From Candidatus Nitrosopelagicus sp. (GTDB taxonomy: Archaea; Thermoproteota; Nitrososphaeria; Nitrososphaerales; Nitrosopumilaceae), in assembly GCA_018691945.1 (NCBI GenBank), contig JABHJJ010000110.1, forward strand, positions 1 through 5,745: 5,745 nt of DNA. The letters run 5' to 3'. The notes below the pieces were generated by a model. It was not told the origin of the DNA, ran no database searches, and was given only the letters and a program-made list of their open reading frames with translations. The translations under genes were made by a program, and so were the position numbers. The number at the start of each line of letters is the position of its first letter. Position 1 is the first letter of the stretch. Positions 5,632-5,745 of this stretch are shown in pieces.

Positions 5632-5745
5632 TTGAACAAAATTTGGATTCTTCCCGTGTTAATATTTTTTTTAGGATTTCCTTTAGCTAGTGCACATCCA
5701 TTTTTGTTAGATTCAGAACCCGGACAAGGTCAAAATGCACCAGCA
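5632..5745 (+). CDS. CopC-like copper-binding protein (first 38 codons; 3' end outside window)
   Basis: Starts at TTG and runs open to the right edge. Residues 1-21 form a signal peptide ending in LASA, followed by HPFLLDSEPGQGQNAPA. This matches the mature start of CopC proteins (typically HA-x-L-x-x-S-x-P-x-x-x-x), where the N-terminal His is a Cu(II) ligand in the extracytoplasmic beta-barrel. Only the N-terminus is visible, so the other ligands and a possible C-terminal CopD membrane part cannot be judged. The frame is open upstream, with another TTG at 5623, but the TATA box at 5601-5610 favours 5632. It is divergent from paralog B across 95 bases, so the two may share regulation. The family call rests on a short segment and is moderately sure. 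Confidence 0.7.
   Translation, partial: MNKIWILPVLIFFLGFPLASAHPFLLDSEPGQGQNAPA

Noticed and set aside
1..5745. CRISPR array, insertion sequence or phage-like segment
   Set aside because: No regularly spaced repeats, transposase, terminal inverted repeats or integrase. Composition and gene style are uniform across the window.

Overview
The window looks like a piece of an AT-rich genome from an ammonia-oxidising archaeon (Nitrososphaerota/Thaumarchaeota, most likely the Nitrosopumilus group). Three things point there: a blue-copper domain protein ending in a PEFG-CTERM sorting signal, a secreted protein with tandem IPDWV...WW...GI(I)SV repeats, and compact genes whose TATA-like boxes sit about 30 bases before the start codon, as expected for leaderless archaeal mRNAs. 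The lineage call comes from protein features, not from a database search.

Layout, left to right: the first 172 residues of a rhomboid intramembrane serine protease (minus strand, running off the left edge); a 550-residue secreted protein of unknown function with two C-terminal IPDW repeats (minus); a 274-residue exported protein with a CFI-box (CLIATAAFGS) domain and a C-terminal membrane anchor (plus); a membrane-anchored, coiled-coil surface protein here called paralog A (minus); a PEFG-CTERM cupredoxin (plus); a second membrane-anchored protein here called paralog B, homologous to A (minus); and the first 38 codons of a CopC-like copper-binding protein (plus, running off the right edge). 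No stretch over 300 bases lacks a gene. From the 550-residue gene onward the strands alternate, giving three divergent promoter regions (2218-2312, 3788-3893, 5537-5631) and two convergent junctions (3138-3139 and 4722-4885).

Every gene encodes an exported or membrane protein. Six of the seven have a signal peptide; the rhomboid is a polytopic membrane enzyme. Copper is the likely theme: one protein is a type 1 copper protein by its ligands, one is CopC-like, and four of the predicted mature proteins begin with histidine, which in CopC is a copper ligand. The two paralogs flanking the cupredoxin gene may bind copper or help load or dock the cupredoxin, but this is inference. Three genes share a TTTTTATT box 29-30 bases before their start codons, and the cupredoxin promoter carries a perfect 14-bp palindrome between TATA box and start, where an archaeal repressor would act. 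Five of the seven start codons are GTG or TTG.
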